Source: Mesorhizobium loti (GTDB taxonomy: Bacteria; Pseudomonadota; Alphaproteobacteria; Rhizobiales; Rhizobiaceae). From it: DNA of 64,000 bases. Shown here in pieces: positions 51,391 to 61,052 of this stretch; the first letter of the stretch is position 1, and each line of letters begins with the position of its first letter. The stretch lies in NCBI GenBank assembly GCA_014189435.1, contig CP050293.1, positions 6,019,001 through 6,083,000 on the forward strand. Reading direction: 5' to 3'. Made by a program: the position numbers and the translations under genes. The notes beneath the pieces are model-generated. The model saw only the letters and a list, made by a program, of their open reading frames with translations. It was not told the DNA's origin and searched no databases.

Positions 51391-52164
51391 TCAGCTGCCG
51401 TAGACGTCGAACGAGAAGTACTTGTCGTTGATTTCCTTGTATTTTCCGTTGGCGCGCAGCGCATCGATGGCCGCATTGAGCTTGTCGGCCAGTTCCTTGT
51501 TGCCCTTCTGCAGCGCGATGCCGACGCCGGGTCCATGAATGGCCGGATCGGCCGTCAGCGTTCCGAGCAGCTTGCAGCAGGCGCCGTCGGGCTTCTTCAG
51601 CCACTCCGTCAGGATGATCGAGCCATCCATCATCGCATCGAGGCGACCATTGGCCATGTCGGTGCGGGCATCGTCGCCGGTCGGATAGGCCTTGACGGTG
51701 GAGCCTGTGTATTTCTGCTCGGCGAATTTCTGGTGGATGGTCGCGGTCTGCACGCCGAGCGCCTTGCCTTTCAGGTCGTCCGGCGAAGTGCCTGCGATGG
51801 TCGAATCCTTCGGCACGGCGATGGCCGGCGGCGTCTGGTAGTATTTGTGGGTGAACTCGACCTTCTCGGCCCGCTCAGGCGTGATGGTGATGTTGATGAT
51901 GGCGTCGAACTTGCCGGCCTGCAGCGCCGGTATGGAACCATCGAAATCCTGCACGCTGAACTCACACTCGGCCTTCATCTCGGCACACAGCGCCTTGCCG
52001 AGGTCGATGTCGAAGCCGCCCAAAGTGCCATCGGCACTGGCGTAGTTGAAGGGCGGATAGGCGCCTTCGGTGCCGATCCTGAGTTTCTTGTCCTGGGCGG
52101 AAGCACCCGTGGCCAGCGTAAGGGCGACGGAAGCGGCAAGCACGAAACGACCGAAAAGACGCAT
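51391..52164 (-). CDS. Amino acid ABC transporter substrate-binding protein (family 3)
   Basis: 257 residues. The signal peptide ends ATGASAQ at about residue 24, followed by LRIGTEGAYPPFNYASADGT, GGFDIDLGKALCAEM and AIINITITPERAEKVEFTHKYY, the signature of polar-amino-acid binding proteins. ATG 52164 follows GGGGA. No permease or ATPase gene is adjacent, so it must use a transporter encoded elsewhere. It follows hyuB in the same direction and may bind the amino acid made or used by the hydantoinase. Confidence 0.92.
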   Translation of the reverse strand: MRLFGRFVLAASVALTLATGASAQDKKLRIGTEGAYPPFNYASADGTLGGFDIDLGKALCAEMKAECEFSVQDFDGSIPALQAGKFDAIINITITPERAEKVEFTHKYYQTPPAIAVPKDSTIAGTSPDDLKGKALGVQTATIHQKFAEQKYTGSTVKAYPTGDDARTDMANGRLDAMMDGSIILTEWLKKPDGACCKLLGTLTADPAIHGPGVGIALQKGNKELADKLNAAIDALRANGKYKEINDKYFSFDVYGS

Positions 52165-52278
52165 GTTCGAGATCCCCGTTGAGCGCGAGAAGTCTACGAT
52201 CTTCCGGGCGTGCGGCGGAGACGGAAACGACATGCGCTGCGGCGATCGCGGCGTTGCAAGCAGTCGATCGGCGGCGCG

Positions 52279-54021
52279 TTAGCCGGCGCGCTGCTTGTCC
52301 GTCGCTCTTCTGTCAACGGTGAGTTCACCTGCCGACAGGACAACGCCGAATTTTTCACTGGCTTCCTGTGACGTGTAGTAACCCAGCGCCACGTCGCGCA
52401 GCACCTGCTCGGCATCGCGCTCGAATGGCTCGCCATAACCGCCACCACCCGGCGTGCCGACGCGCACGCGGTCGCCGGCCTTCAGGGCTATGTCCTGCTC
52501 CTTGGACAGATGCGGCGGCACATGTTCCTCGCCGTTGCGGAAGACGGTCACGGTGTTGACCGCGCCGTCCTTGCCACCGAGCGCACCTTGCGGGCCGAAG
52601 CGGCCATGATCCATGACGAAGGAGGCTCGCGCGTCGCCGCGCAGGATTTCGACCTCATAGGCGAGGCCGAAGCCACCGCGATGCTTGCCGGCGCCGCCGG
52701 AGCCCTCGCGCAAGGCGTAATGGCGGTAGAGCACCGGAAATGCCTGTTCCATGATCTCGACCGGTGGCGACTTGGAGATGCCGATGGTCGAGCAGCCATT
52801 GGTCAGCCCGTCATGGCCTGAATTGCCGCCATAGCCGCCACCGGAGATCTGGTACATGACGTAGTCGCGGCCGCGCGCCGGGTCGTTGCCGCCGAGCGCG
52901 AAATTGCCGCTGGAGCCGGCGGGCGCCGCCGTCACTTTCTCCGGCAACGCCTGCACCATCGCCGCGAACACCGCCTCGGCGATGCGCTGCGACACCTCGG
53001 CGGCGCAACCCGATACGGGGCGCGGATATTTGGCGTCGAGGAAAGTGCCCTCCGGCCGCTTGACGATCAGCGGCTCGAAGGCACCGGCACTGATCGGCAC
53101 ATCGGGGAAGATGTGGCGCATGGCGAGATAGACCGAGGACAAGGTGGTCGCCAGCACGCTGTTCATCGGCCCGGCGCAGGGCTTTGACGAGCCGGCGAAA
53201 TCGAAGGTCAGCGTATCGCCTTGTTTCTCGACCGCGAGCGCGATGGTCAGCGGCTCGTTGACCACCCCGTCGGAATCGACAAACGCCTGGGAGCGGTAGG
53301 TGCCGTCTGGAATGGCCGCTATGTTGGCGCGCATCTGCTCGGCAGCGCGGCGACGCAGTTCGGCGATCGCCTCGACGACAGTTTCGTCACCGTAACGATC
53401 CAGGATTCCATTGAGCCTGTCCTGGCCGATCAGCAGTGCGGCAGCCTGGGCCCGGATATCGCCGATGCGCTGGTCGGCAACGCGGATGTTTGAGCAGATG
53501 ATGGCGTAGATCTCGGGATCGAGCACGCCCTTCTTGAACAATTTGACCGGGGGCAGCCGCAGCCCTTCCTGCTCGACCGCGGTCGCCGAGGCTGAAAACC
53601 CGCCCGGCACCGAACCGCCAATGTCGGGCCAGTGGCCGGTGTTGGACAGCCAGCAGAAGATTTTTCCCGCCCGGTAGACCGGCATGACGAAGCGGACATC
53701 CATCAGATGCGTGCCGCCGAGATAGGGATCGTTGACAATGTAGATGTCGCCCGGCTCCGGGGCCAAGCAGCGGCCGTCGGCGATCATCTCGATCACCGTC
53801 CTGGTCGAATACTGCATGACGCCGACGAACACCGGCAGACCCTGGCTGCCTTGCGCGATCAGCGAGCCGTCGAGCGCCGAATAGATGCCGTCGGAGCGGT
53901 CGTTGGCCTCGGCGATCACAGGCGAGAAGGCGGCGCGCGAGAAGGTCAGGTCCATCTCGTCGCAGACCTGCTGCAGGGCCGCCTGGAGGACCGAAAGGGT
54001 GATGGCGTCGAGCTTTTGCAT
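52279..54021 (-). CDS. Hydantoinase B/oxoprolinase family subunit
   Basis: 580 residues. It begins with DAITLSVLQAALQQVCDEM, then FSPVIAEANDRSDGIYSALD, YIVNDPYLGGTHLMDVRF and the Gly-rich REGSGGAGKHRGGFGLAYEV, all conserved in HyuB. With HyuA it opens a cyclic amide such as hydantoin, N-methylhydantoin or 5-oxoproline, using ATP. ATG 54021 is one base beyond the HyuA stop, so the genes are co-translated. Confidence 0.93.
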   Translation of the reverse strand: MQKLDAITLSVLQAALQQVCDEMDLTFSRAAFSPVIAEANDRSDGIYSALDGSLIAQGSQGLPVFVGVMQYSTRTVIEMIADGRCLAPEPGDIYIVNDPYLGGTHLMDVRFVMPVYRAGKIFCWLSNTGHWPDIGGSVPGGFSASATAVEQEGLRLPPVKLFKKGVLDPEIYAIICSNIRVADQRIGDIRAQAAALLIGQDRLNGILDRYGDETVVEAIAELRRRAAEQMRANIAAIPDGTYRSQAFVDSDGVVNEPLTIALAVEKQGDTLTFDFAGSSKPCAGPMNSVLATTLSSVYLAMRHIFPDVPISAGAFEPLIVKRPEGTFLDAKYPRPVSGCAAEVSQRIAEAVFAAMVQALPEKVTAAPAGSSGNFALGGNDPARGRDYVMYQISGGGYGGNSGHDGLTNGCSTIGISKSPPVEIMEQAFPVLYRHYALREGSGGAGKHRGGFGLAYEVEILRGDARASFVMDHGRFGPQGALGGKDGAVNTVTVFRNGEEHVPPHLSKEQDIALKAGDRVRVGTPGGGGYGEPFERDAEQVLRDVALGYYTSQEASEKFGVVLSAGELTVDRRATDKQRAG

Positions 54022-54022
54022 C

Positions 54023-56107
54023 TCAGGCCTCGCCGATATCGATGATGATGTTGCCGTCGGCGTCGCAGCGTGCGCGGTCGCCGGGTTCGAGCACGGTGGT
54101 GGCATCCATCTGTTCGAGGATCGCCGGGCCTTCGATGACCGCGTCGAGCGGCAGTTTTTCGCGCGCATACACCGGCGTGTCGTGCCAGCGGCCGGCATAC
54201 CAGACCGGCCGGATTTCGCGCCGCGCCTCGTCGAGCGTTTTTTCGCGGCCTGCCGGGTCGATCAATCGGGAAAGATCTATCGCCGGGCGGACGCCGGTGA
54301 CCGATGTGTTGAGGTTGACGAGGTTGGCTCGGATTTCCGGCAGCTCGACCTTGAAGCGGGCGAAATAGGCCTTTTCGAAAAGCTGCTGCAGCGTTGCCCG
54401 CGTCACCGATGACGACGGCAATGGCACATTGATGATGTGGGTCTGGCCGACGAACTGCATGTCGGCGGAGTGGGTGACACGGATCGTCTCCGGCTTCACC
54501 GCTTCCTTGCCGATCAGCTCCTCGCCTTCGTTTCGGTGCCGTTCCAATACATCGTGAAGCTGTGTTTCGTCGAGGACCGCCACCGGCTGGTTGATGGTGT
54601 TGACGAAGTCGTGGCGCAAATCGGCGACGACGCAGCCGAGCGCGTTGGTGATGCCAGGACGCGCCGGCACCAGCACCCGGGGCAAGCCGAGTTCGCGCGC
54701 CAGCGCGGTCGCATGCAGAGGCCCGGCGCCGCCAAAGGCAAACAGCGCGAAATCACGTGGGTCATGGCCGCGCGACACCGAGACCATGCGGATGGCGCCC
54801 GCCATCTTCATGTTGCCGAGCCGCAGCACCGCGCCCGCCGCCTCGACGCCGGACAGGCCAGTCGCCTTGCCGATCTTCTCCTCGAAGATGCCGGTGACGC
54901 GCTCTGATGTGACCGGGTTTTCGACCGCCAGCAGCTTCTTCGGCGCCAGCCGGCCGAGCACAAGATTGGCGTCGGTGATGGTCGGCTCCAGGCCGCCGCG
55001 CCCGTAGCAAATCGGCCCGGGATTGGCGCCGGCACTTTCCGGGCCGATCTGGATCAGGCCGGCCGCATCGACACGGGCGATCGAGCCGCCGCCGGCGCCG
55101 ACCGTATGCACCGCCACCATCGGCACATGGATCGGCATCGCATATTCGATCTCGATCTCGTTCGAGACCGCCGGCTCTGCGTTGCGGATCAGCGCCACGT
55201 CGGTCGAGGTGCCGCCCATGTCGTAGGTGACGAGGTTTTCGAAGCCGGCGCGCTTTCCGGTATAGGCGGCGGCGATGACGCCCGAAGCCGGTCCCGACAT
55301 GACCGTCTTGGCCGATTCACGTGTGACGAAGCGGGCCGATATCATGCCGCCATTGCCGTTCATGATCAGGAAGTCGCGAGCATAGCCTTTTACGCCCAAT
55401 TCCTTGCGCAGCCGCTCGACATAGCGCTCGAGGATCGGCTGCACCGAGGCGTTGACCGAAGCGGTGACGCCGCGCTCGAACTCGCGCGCCTCCGACAGCA
55501 GCGCGTGGCCTGCCGTGATGTAGCCGTTCGGCCAGAGCTCGGCGGCGATTTCGGCCGCGCGCCGCTCATGTGCGGGGTTGGCGTAGGAATGCAGGAAATG
55601 GATGACGAGGGATTCGCAGCCGGCCGCGATCAGCGTCTTTACCGCGTCACGCATTTCGGCCTCGTCGAGCGGCGTGCGTATCGCGCCCGAAGCCTCGACA
55701 CGCTCCGACACTTCGAGCCTGAGATTGCGCGGGATGATCGGCACGAAGCTGCCGGTCATGCCATAGGCCTGCGGCCGCGTCCGCCGGCCAAGCTCGATCA
55801 CGTCGCGAAAGCCGCGCGTGGTGATCATGCCGGTTTTGGCCAGCCGGCGTTCCAGCACCGCATTGGTGGTGGTGGTCGTGCCATGCACGATGAGATCGAT
55901 GCCGTCGATCGGAAATTCGGTGGCGCCCAATGCCGAAACGACGCCGAAGGCCTGGTTGTCGACCGTGGTCGGAGTCTTGGCTAGATACACCCGGCCACCG
56001 TCGCGTCCATCGATCAGGAGCAGGTCGGTGAAGGTGCCGCCGACATCGATACCGGCGACGACATTTCCCAGGGAATCGCGCGCTTGCGCCGAAATATTCT
56101 CTTTCAT
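54023..56107 (-). CDS. Hydantoinase A/oxoprolinase family subunit
   Basis: 694 residues. The ATPase domain opens AGIDVGGTFTDLLLI, a phosphate-binding loop of the acetate/sugar-kinase fold; HGTTTTTNAVLER and YDMGGTSTDVALI follow. FGGAGPLHATALARELG is conserved in the C-terminal half. It partners HyuB. Whether the natural substrate is 5-oxoproline, N-methylhydantoin or another lactam cannot be decided; the nearby GcvT-like demethylase would fit an N-methylated one. It is divergent from the ferredoxin reductase gene. Confidence 0.93.
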   Translation of the reverse strand: MKENISAQARDSLGNVVAGIDVGGTFTDLLLIDGRDGGRVYLAKTPTTVDNQAFGVVSALGATEFPIDGIDLIVHGTTTTTNAVLERRLAKTGMITTRGFRDVIELGRRTRPQAYGMTGSFVPIIPRNLRLEVSERVEASGAIRTPLDEAEMRDAVKTLIAAGCESLVIHFLHSYANPAHERRAAEIAAELWPNGYITAGHALLSEAREFERGVTASVNASVQPILERYVERLRKELGVKGYARDFLIMNGNGGMISARFVTRESAKTVMSGPASGVIAAAYTGKRAGFENLVTYDMGGTSTDVALIRNAEPAVSNEIEIEYAMPIHVPMVAVHTVGAGGGSIARVDAAGLIQIGPESAGANPGPICYGRGGLEPTITDANLVLGRLAPKKLLAVENPVTSERVTGIFEEKIGKATGLSGVEAAGAVLRLGNMKMAGAIRMVSVSRGHDPRDFALFAFGGAGPLHATALARELGLPRVLVPARPGITNALGCVVADLRHDFVNTINQPVAVLDETQLHDVLERHRNEGEELIGKEAVKPETIRVTHSADMQFVGQTHIINVPLPSSSVTRATLQQLFEKAYFARFKVELPEIRANLVNLNTSVTGVRPAIDLSRLIDPAGREKTLDEARREIRPVWYAGRWHDTPVYAREKLPLDAVIEGPAILEQMDATTVLEPGDRARCDADGNIIIDIGEA

Positions 56108-56328
56108 CGTCGAAACCCGAAATGCGCGGACTACGGATATGTGTCAGTTTGGAAAGGTGTTTTACGGTAGCGTCTTGACGCAAATATCGTTTGTATACTA
56201 ATAAATTCCGGACACAAGAGCTTACCGCTTTGCAGTGTGCGAACAGCACGCCGGAACCTGAATGGTTCGGGCGCGCAGGTGAAGGTTTGGCGCCCGCGTC
56301 TATGAGTTGGCCCAGAAGGTTGGATTTG

Positions 56329-57156
56329 ATGAACACCACATCCGCTCTCAACACCGTCGGCGCCCGCCCGCTGCAATTCCCGATTCCGGCCAATGTCTAT
56401 GCCGAGACCGTCGTATCGGTGAAGCACTATACCGACCGGCTGTTCTCGTTCCGCATCACCCGTCCGCAGTCGCTGCGCTTCCGCTCCGGCGAGTTCGTCA
56501 TGATCGGCCTGCCCAATGCCGAGAAGCCGGTGTACCGCGCCTATTCGGTGGCGAGCCCGGCCTGGGACGAGGAGCTGGAATTCTTCTCGATCAAGGTGCC
56601 GGATGGCCCACTGACCTCGGAACTGCAGAAGATCCAGGTCGGCGACACCGTCATCATGCGCCAGAAGTCGACCGGCACTCTGGTGGTCGACGCGCTGACG
56701 CCCGCCAAGCGGCTGTTCATGATCTCGACCGGCACCGGCATCGCGCCCTTCGCCAGCCTGCTGCGCGACCCCGACACCTACGAGAAATTCGATCAGCTGA
56801 TCCTGACCCACACCTGCCGCGACAATGCCGAGCTGACCTACGGCCAGGAATTGGTGGCGGCGCTGGAAAGCGACCCGCTGATCGGCGAACTGACCGCCGG
56901 ACGCGTCACGCTCTACAATTCGACGACCCGCGAGGAATCGGCATGCATGGGCCGCATCACCGCGCTGATCGGCTCCGGCAAGTTCTACAGCGATCTCGGC
57001 ATCGACAAGCTCAACCCGGAAACCGACCGCATCATGATCTGCGGCTCGATGCATATGCTGAAGGACGTCAAGGAACTGGCCGAAAGCCTCGGTTTCGTGG
57101 AAGGCTCGCTGAGCCATCCGGCGACTTTTGTGGTCGAGCGCGCCTTCGTCGGCTGA
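56329..57156 (+). CDS. fpr: Ferredoxin/flavodoxin-NADP+ reductase
   Basis: 275 residues. FAD-binding RAYSVASPAWDEELEFFSIK and NADP-binding FMISTGTGIAPFASLLRDP are typical of the bacterial FPR class, as is the ICGSMHMLKDVKELAE ending in a short ERAFVG tail. It passes electrons between NADPH and ferredoxin or flavodoxin, serving P450s, biotin synthesis and oxidative-stress defence. I chose the ATG at 56329, since the longer upstream frame crosses the promoter. It could be the reductase for the orphan P450 at 44304. Confidence 0.93.
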   Translation: MNTTSALNTVGARPLQFPIPANVYAETVVSVKHYTDRLFSFRITRPQSLRFRSGEFVMIGLPNAEKPVYRAYSVASPAWDEELEFFSIKVPDGPLTSELQKIQVGDTVIMRQKSTGTLVVDALTPAKRLFMISTGTGIAPFASLLRDPDTYEKFDQLILTHTCRDNAELTYGQELVAALESDPLIGELTAGRVTLYNSTTREESACMGRITALIGSGKFYSDLGIDKLNPETDRIMICGSMHMLKDVKELAESLGFVEGSLSHPATFVVERAFVG

Positions 57157-57184
57157 GCCGGGCGCCAGCGCCCTCAAAATCCGC

Positions 57185-57204
57185 TTTTGACCGTACGGTC
57201 AAAA
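57185..57204. promoter_or_regulatory. Perfect 20-bp palindrome TTTTGACCGTACGGTCAAAA
   Basis: It lies between the fpr stop and the fpr terminator. The sequence looks like a TetR-family operator, though in RNA it would form an 8-bp hairpin with a GTAC loop. No tetR gene is in the window. See findings. Confidence 0.5.
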
Positions 57205-57208
57205 ATTA

Positions 57209-57227
57209 GCTGCTTTCGCAGCCTTTT
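57209..57227 (+). terminator. Rho-independent terminator after fpr
   Basis: Stem GCTGC, loop TTTC, stem GCAGC followed by CTTTTT. Short but well placed, 53 bp after the stop. Confidence 0.7.
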
Positions 57228-57368
57228 TCAGCTATGAGCGCCCTAAGGACTCGTGAAGCGTCAATTCACGGGCTATCTTCGTGCGTGTCGCCCAAAAATA
57301 TCGAGCGGTTTTGGGAAAACGACGCGCACCAGGACATAAGCGCACGTCGCTGAATGAAAGGGCAGGAG

Positions 57369-58418
57369 ATGAGCAGCACAATCCGCGAAGCCGATGTTGG
57401 CTCGTCCAAAGTGACGCCGCTGCCGGCGCGTGCCGCCGCCAACACCGCCGTCCCGCATGACCATCGCATTGCGCGCAACCCCGGCATGAAGCTCGATCTC
57501 GGCTTCATGGAATCGGTGCGCAGCGTCAATCGCTCGGCACTGGAACGGCGCGTCGCCAGCCTGACCAAGCGGCGCTCGATCAAGGCCGACAACCAGGCGG
57601 CCTGGCTGCTGCGCGCCGTTGCCTGCATGGATTTGACGACGCTGAATTCCAACGACACCGAAGAGCGCGTGCGCCGGCTCTGCGCCAAGGCGATCAACCC
57701 GTTCCGCCGCGACATCGTCGAGGGCCTCGGCATATCAGGCGAAACCATCCGGCCGGCCGCCGTTTGCGTCTATCATCCCTTCGTCGCCACCGCCGTCGAC
57801 GCCGTGCGCGGCACCGGCATCCATGTCGCCGCCGTCTCCACCGCCTTTCCGCATGGTCTGGCACCCCTGTCGACCCGCCTGCAGGAGATCGAGGCCTCGG
57901 TCCGCGACGGCGCCGACGAGATCGATGTCGTCATTCCGCGCGGGCTGGTGTTCGGCGCCAAATGGCGGGAACTCTACAATGAGATTGTCTCGATGCGCGC
58001 AGCCTCCGGTGACGCGCATCTGAAGGTCATCCTCGGCACCGGCGACCTCGCCACGCTGCGCAACGTCATGCTGGCCTCGATGGTGGCGATGATGGCGGGC
58101 GCCGACTTCATCAAGACCTCGACCGGCAAGGAAAGCGTCAATGCGACGCTGCCCGTCGGCCTCGCCATGGTGCGCGCCATCAGGGCCTATTTCGAGGAGA
58201 CCGGCTATCTCATCGGTTTCAAGCCGGCCGGTGGCATTTCCACGGCCAAGGTCTCGCTCGACTGGCTGGTGCTGATGAAAGAAGAACTCGGCCGGCCATG
58301 GCTGGAGCCGGAGCTGTTCCGCTTCGGCGCGTCGAGCCTTTTGACCGACATCGAGCGCCAGCTAGAGCACCATCTGACCGGACACTATTCGGCCAATCAT
58401 CGCCACGCGATGGCTTGA
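57369..58418 (+). CDS. deoC: Deoxyribose-phosphate aldolase
   Basis: 349 residues. It cleaves 2-deoxyribose-5-phosphate to acetaldehyde and glyceraldehyde-3-phosphate in deoxynucleoside breakdown. Schiff-base Lys is in GADFIKTSTGKESVNAT; KPAGGISTAK supplies the second Lys. FVATAVDAVRGTGIHVAAVS, DEIDVVIPRG and KVILGTGDL are also conserved. It is the long form, like animal DERA, with an extra N-terminal ~90 residues. ATG 57354 is an alternative start. The next gene, an aldehyde dehydrogenase, could oxidise the acetaldehyde. Confidence 0.93.
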   Translation: MSSTIREADVGSSKVTPLPARAAANTAVPHDHRIARNPGMKLDLGFMESVRSVNRSALERRVASLTKRRSIKADNQAAWLLRAVACMDLTTLNSNDTEERVRRLCAKAINPFRRDIVEGLGISGETIRPAAVCVYHPFVATAVDAVRGTGIHVAAVSTAFPHGLAPLSTRLQEIEASVRDGADEIDVVIPRGLVFGAKWRELYNEIVSMRAASGDAHLKVILGTGDLATLRNVMLASMVAMMAGADFIKTSTGKESVNATLPVGLAMVRAIRAYFEETGYLIGFKPAGGISTAKVSLDWLVLMKEELGRPWLEPELFRFGASSLLTDIERQLEHHLTGHYSANHRHAMA

Positions 58419-58425
58419 GACATTT

Positions 58426-58477
58426 ACCCCCACCCCGATCGGCCTTGCCGATCGACCCTCCCCACAAGGGGGAGGGT
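58426..58477. repeat. Short copy of repeat family B between deoC and the dehydrogenase gene
   Basis: ACCCCCACCCCGATCGGCC..., GATCG, then CCCTCCCCACAAGGGGGAGGG. It shares the CCCCACAAGGGGGAGG palindrome and CCCCCACCCC end with 21163-21324. It ends just before the dehydrogenase ribosome site. Confidence 0.8.
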
Positions 58478-58491
58478 GAAGGAGGCACCTG

Positions 58492-60864
58492 ATGAACATC
58501 CTCGACCGCTATCACGCCATGGAGTACGGCCCGGCGCCGGAAGCCCGCAACGAGGCCGACGCCTGGCTTGCCGCGCGCGATTTTTCCAAGGCGCTGTTCA
58601 TCGGCGGCGACTGGAAAGCCGCGTCCGGCGGCAAGACCTTCGAGACCAGCGAGCCCTCCTCCGGCAAGCTGCTGGCCAAGGTCTCGGACGCCAATGCCGC
58701 CGACATCGACGCGGCGGTGACGGCGGCCACCAAGGCGCTGCCGAAATGGGGCGCCAGTTCCGGCTATGTCAGGGCAAAAGTGCTCTATGCCATCGGCCGC
58801 GCCATGCAGCGCCACCAGCGCCTGTTCGCGGTGCTGGAATCCATCGACAACGGCAAGCCGATCCGCGAAAGCCGCGACATCGACGTGCCGCTGGCGATCC
58901 GCCATTTCATCCACCATGCCGGCTGGGCGCAGGCGCTGGACCGGGATTTCCCTGGCGATAAGGGTGTCGGCGTCGTCGGCCAGATCATCCCGTGGAATTT
59001 CCCGCTGCTGATGCTGGCCTGGAAGATTGCGCCGGCGCTAGCCGCGGGCTGCACCCTCGTGCTGAAGCCAGCCGAGTTCACGCCGCTGACCGCGATCCTG
59101 TTCGCCGAGATCTGCGAGCGCGCCGGCGTGCCGAAAGGCGTCGTCAACATCGTCCAGGGCGGCCCTGAGGCGGGCGTAGCCATCGTCAACCATCCCGGCA
59201 TCCAGAAGATCGCCTTCACCGGCTCTTCCGAGGTTGGCAAGATCATCCGGAAAGCCACTGCGGGGTCCGGGAAAAAACTGTCGCTGGAGCTCGGCGGCAA
59301 GTCGGCCTTCATCGTCTTCGAAGATGCCGATCTCGACAGCGCCGTCGAAGGCCTGGTCGACGGCATCTGGTTCAACCAGGGCCAGGTCTGCTGCGCCGGC
59401 TCGCGGCTGCTGGTGCAGGAAGGCATCGCCGATGCCTTGATCGCCAAGGTCAAGACGCGGATGAGCCGGCTGCGCGTCGGCAGCCCGCTGGACAAGAATA
59501 CCGATATCGGCCCGCTGGTCGACTTGACACAGCTCGAGCGCGTCAAGGGCCTGGTCGCCGAGGGCGCGAGGCAAGGCGCTGTCTGCTGGCAGCCGGATGC
59601 GGCGCTGCCGTCCTCCGGCTACTACCATCTGCCGACGCTCGCCACCGGTGTTTCGCCGGCTAATATCTTGGCTCAGGAGGAAGTGTTCGGCCCGGTTCTG
59701 GCCACCATGACCTTCCGCAACACCGAGGAAGCGATCGAGCTTGCCAACAACACGCGCTATGGGCTGGCCGCCTCGGTGTGGAGCGAAAACGTCAATCTGG
59801 CCCTGCACGTCGCGCCGCAGCTGAAAGCTGGCGTCGTCTGGGTCAACGGCACCAACATGTTCGACGCCGCTTGTGGTTTTGGCGGCTATCGCGAGAGCGG
59901 CTTTGGCCGCGAAGGCGGTCGCGAGGGCATGTTTGAATATCTCACGGCGAAACTGCCGCTTGGCCCGGTCATCAAGCCGGCGACGCTCTCCGCACAGCCC
60001 GTCGAACAGGCCGATGGCTCGGCGATCGACCGCACGGCAAAGCTGTTCATCGGCGGCAAGCAGGTGCGCCCGGACGGCAATTACTCGCTGGCGGTCGCCA
60101 CCGCCAAGGGCAGGCTTGCCGGCGAGGTTGGTCTCGGCAGCCGCAAGGATATCCGCGACGCCGTCTCTGCCGCCCGTGCCTGCAAAGCATGGCCGGAGGC
60201 GACCGCCTATAACCGCAGTCAGGTGCTTTACTATCTGGCCGAGAACCTTTCCGGTCGTGCAAGCGAGTTTGCCGCTCGCCTCGCAGAGTTGACCGGCGCC
60301 AGCGCCAAGGCCGCGCGCGAGGAGGTCGACCAGTCGATCGAGCGGCTTTTCCTCTATGCCGGCCTTGCCGACAAGTTCGAGGGCCGTGTCCACCAGCCGC
60401 CGGCGCGCGCCGTGACACTGGCACTGCATGAGCCGGTCGGCGTCGTCGGCATCGTCGCGCCTGATGCCTCGCCGCTGCTCGGCCTGATCTCGCTGATTGC
60501 ACCCGCACTCGCGATGGGCAACACAGTGGTCGCTGTACCGTCCGAACGCTATCCGCTGCTGGCGACCGATCTCTATCAGGTCATCGAATATTCCGACGTT
60601 CCGGCCGGCGCCATCAACATCGTCACCGGCCGCAGCGCCGAACTTGCCGGCGTGCTGGCCAAGCATGACGATGTCGATGGGCTCTGGGTGTTCGCCGATG
60701 CGGAGACCTGCGCCAAGGCGGAAGCCGAGTCCATCGGCAACCTCAAGCGGGTCTGGAGCGGCAATGGCCGCGGCCTCGACTGGGCGTCCGACGAGGCTGC
60801 CGGCGACGCCTTCCTGCGCCGCGCCGTCGAGGTCAAGAATGTCTGGGTGCCCTACGGCGACTGA
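58492..60864 (+). CDS. Two-domain aldehyde dehydrogenase (ALDH16-like)
   Basis: 790 residues, about 300 more than a normal ALDH. Domain 1 (to about 500) is complete: VVGQIIPWNFPLLMLAWKIA, general base Glu266 in LELGGKS and nucleophile Cys300 in NQGQVCCAGS. Domain 2 (from about 520) repeats the fold (TAKLFIGGKQVRPDGNYSLA; VGVVGIVAPDASPLLGLISL) but has no Cys nucleophile and is cut short, so it should be structural. This is the ALDH16 layout known from animals and some bacteria. GAAGGAGG precedes ATG 58492. The gene follows deoC and probably handles its acetaldehyde or a related aldehyde. Confidence 0.9.
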   Translation: MNILDRYHAMEYGPAPEARNEADAWLAARDFSKALFIGGDWKAASGGKTFETSEPSSGKLLAKVSDANAADIDAAVTAATKALPKWGASSGYVRAKVLYAIGRAMQRHQRLFAVLESIDNGKPIRESRDIDVPLAIRHFIHHAGWAQALDRDFPGDKGVGVVGQIIPWNFPLLMLAWKIAPALAAGCTLVLKPAEFTPLTAILFAEICERAGVPKGVVNIVQGGPEAGVAIVNHPGIQKIAFTGSSEVGKIIRKATAGSGKKLSLELGGKSAFIVFEDADLDSAVEGLVDGIWFNQGQVCCAGSRLLVQEGIADALIAKVKTRMSRLRVGSPLDKNTDIGPLVDLTQLERVKGLVAEGARQGAVCWQPDAALPSSGYYHLPTLATGVSPANILAQEEVFGPVLATMTFRNTEEAIELANNTRYGLAASVWSENVNLALHVAPQLKAGVVWVNGTNMFDAACGFGGYRESGFGREGGREGMFEYLTAKLPLGPVIKPATLSAQPVEQADGSAIDRTAKLFIGGKQVRPDGNYSLAVATAKGRLAGEVGLGSRKDIRDAVSAARACKAWPEATAYNRSQVLYYLAENLSGRASEFAARLAELTGASAKAAREEVDQSIERLFLYAGLADKFEGRVHQPPARAVTLALHEPVGVVGIVAPDASPLLGLISLIAPALAMGNTVVAVPSERYPLLATDLYQVIEYSDVPAGAINIVTGRSAELAGVLAKHDDVDGLWVFADAETCAKAEAESIGNLKRVWSGNGRGLDWASDEAAGDAFLRRAVEVKNVWVPYGD

Positions 60865-61052
60865 GACCGTACTGCGCCGTGATGGTGATCGTGTTCGGGC
60901 TTGACGCCCGGACAGATGTTCTTTAACGAGAAAAAACATCTTTATCAGTGAACCGGCAATGGCGCAGGCCGCACGATCACGCGTGACTGGCACATGACGC
61001 CTTGGCCAGCCGCAGGTAGATGCGGATGACCCAAGCGGACGAGGAGAACAGC

